Source: Dictyostelium firmibasis (lineage: Eukaryota; Evosea; Eumycetozoa; Dictyosteliales; Dictyosteliaceae). Taken from it: 40,000 bases of DNA. A program made the translations under genes and the position numbers. Shown here one piece after another: positions 38,194 to 40,000 of this stretch; positions within the stretch are counted from its first letter, which is position 1, and every line of letters begins with the position of its first letter. The notes beneath the pieces were generated by a model. The model saw only the letters and a program-made list of their open reading frames with translations, was not told the origin of the DNA and ran no database searches. The stretch is from positions 2,002,501 to 2,042,500 of the forward strand of contig CM069765.1 in the NCBI GenBank assembly GCA_036169595.1, read 5' to 3'.

Positions 38194-38909
38194 AATATTA
38201 AATTAATATATAATAAAAATATTTGCGATTAATTTTTTTTACCATCTAAAATTATTTTTTTTAAAGATTCCCCAAAAGACTTAAATATCTTCAATTTGGG
38301 GTTTTTTGTATGGGAGAATCAGGATTTGATATATAAAATATTTATAAAAAAATATTAAAATAAAAAAAATAAATATAAAACCAAGATATTCGATTTATAT
38401 TCATTTTTTTCAAAAAATTTTCTCCTATTTTTTCACCTACTTTTTAAACTTTTCTAATTAACACTAAATAGCGAAGATATTAAATTATTAAATAAAATAA
38501 ATTTTAGTCTATGATTATAATGATTCTTAAATAATTATATTTAAAGGAATTATTATAATTTTATTGATTTAAATATTAGAAATGGAATTTATTAAATTTT
38601 AAAAATTTATTTATTTATTTTTTAATTTATTTTTTAATTGTTAAAATTTTTGTAAAGTGAAAGACTTAAGAAAATAATAATTTTTATTTTCTTTTTTAAT
38701 CAATTTTTTAGACGTTACATGATATAGACTGACTTTTTTTTACTAAACAATGTTACAAATTATGAATGGTAGACATAATGCCATAATTAACCAATATAAA
38801 CTATTTTTTTTCAAACCAATATAAACTATAAGATTTTTTTTTTTTTTTTTTTTTAAATTGGATATTACAATTTAAGCTGTTTCTCCTGGGGATAGAAGGG
38901 ATAAATATA
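38194..38909. other. Non-coding AT-rich region
   Basis: No ORF. A duplicated AACCAATATAAACTAT occurs at about 38789-38803 and 38814-38829. A T run followed by AAATTGGATAT (38833-38865) matches the sequence at 6273-6299 near the tRNA-Tyr locus. Confidence 0.5.
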
Positions 38910-39066
38910 TTTTTTTTTTAATAACCTCAACCAATTGGATGTGTTCGAATAATGTTTTTTTTATTTTTTAAATTTTTTTAATTTTTTTTTTCTGTGACCA
39001 CGTTAATTCGTGGTATGACCAATACTTGAACCAAGGCCATGGAGGCTGTGTTATTCCGTGTCAACG
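38910..39066 (-). repeat. SINE-like repeat, 5'-truncated copy c
   Basis: The minus-strand unit has a poly(A) end (T run 38910-38919), the CCAATTGG tail, AT-rich linker, CCACG/CGTGG hairpin, a B box reading GGTTCAAGTA (one change from the consensus) and CCTCCATGGCC. The head stops before the A box, as expected of incomplete reverse transcription. No tRNA gene is visible within about 900 bp, unlike the cluster at 7 kb. A 24-nt T run follows at 39067-39090. Confidence 0.65.
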
Positions 39067-39090
39067 TTTTTTTTTTTTTTTTTTTTTTTT

Positions 39091-40000
<910 letters not shown>

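Noticed and set aside
38993-39040. Repeat copy c considered as a tRNA gene
   Set aside because: It has a B box but no A box, acceptor pairing or anticodon arm; it matches the SINE-like repeat.

Overview
The window is nuclear DNA of a social amoeba, almost certainly Dictyostelium discoideum or a very close relative. Reasons: extreme A+T content, genes packed between homopolymer T/A runs, short AT-rich GT-AG introns, long AAT (Asn) and CAA (Gln) codon tracts, an intact TRE3-type tRNA-gene-targeting LINE beside a tRNA gene, and a countin-like secreted protein.

Layout. 1-2405 (-): start and most of a mitochondrial METTL17/Rsm22-type gene, cut by the window edge. 2714-5652 and 13135-16605 (-): four tandem paralogues (488, 394, 411 and 400 aa), each with an N-terminal B-box zinc finger, a helical middle, one phase-1 intron at the same place and a C-terminal domain of FNIP-like repeats. 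Between the second and third lies a roughly 7 kb tRNA-Tyr locus (6.3-13.1 kb). It holds an intron-bearing tRNA-Tyr, an extra downstream B box, an apparently intact 5.3 kb TRE3-type LINE with 12-bp target duplications, and several copies of a short repeat. That repeat has a tRNA-like head with A and B boxes at tRNA spacing, an AT-rich body and a poly(A) end. I read it as a tRNA-derived SINE-like family; I do not recall one being described in Dictyostelium, and it is the main discovery candidate. Further copies lie at 38.9 kb and, as weak tails, near 6.3 kb.

16.6-19.1 kb is mostly low-complexity DNA with a broken gene remnant and a tRNA-Glu, again with an extra B box 30 nt downstream. 19.1-31.6 kb is a gene-dense host segment: WDR12/Ytm1 (ribosome biogenesis), cobalamin adenosyltransferase (MMAB), a 1771-aa Q/N-rich protein that looks like a PRRC2/BAT2/MOS1 homologue, a small TM2-domain membrane protein, a spermidine/spermine-type acetyltransferase and DPH2 (diphthamide synthesis). 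31.9-38.2 kb holds tRNA-Cys, a small orphan ORF, an 811-aa Dictyostelium-type protein of unknown role, a LigB-family (4,5-DOPA extradiol-type) dioxygenase and a countin-like saposin-domain secreted protein. 38.2-40 kb is non-coding, with one SINE-like copy and a 180-bp (ATT)n tract.

The host genes do not form one pathway. They are ordinary single transcription units with short intergenic gaps. The part that behaves as a system is the tRNA-Tyr locus, where Pol III promoter pieces, a tRNA-targeting LINE and SINE-like repeats have repeatedly inserted beside or into each other.
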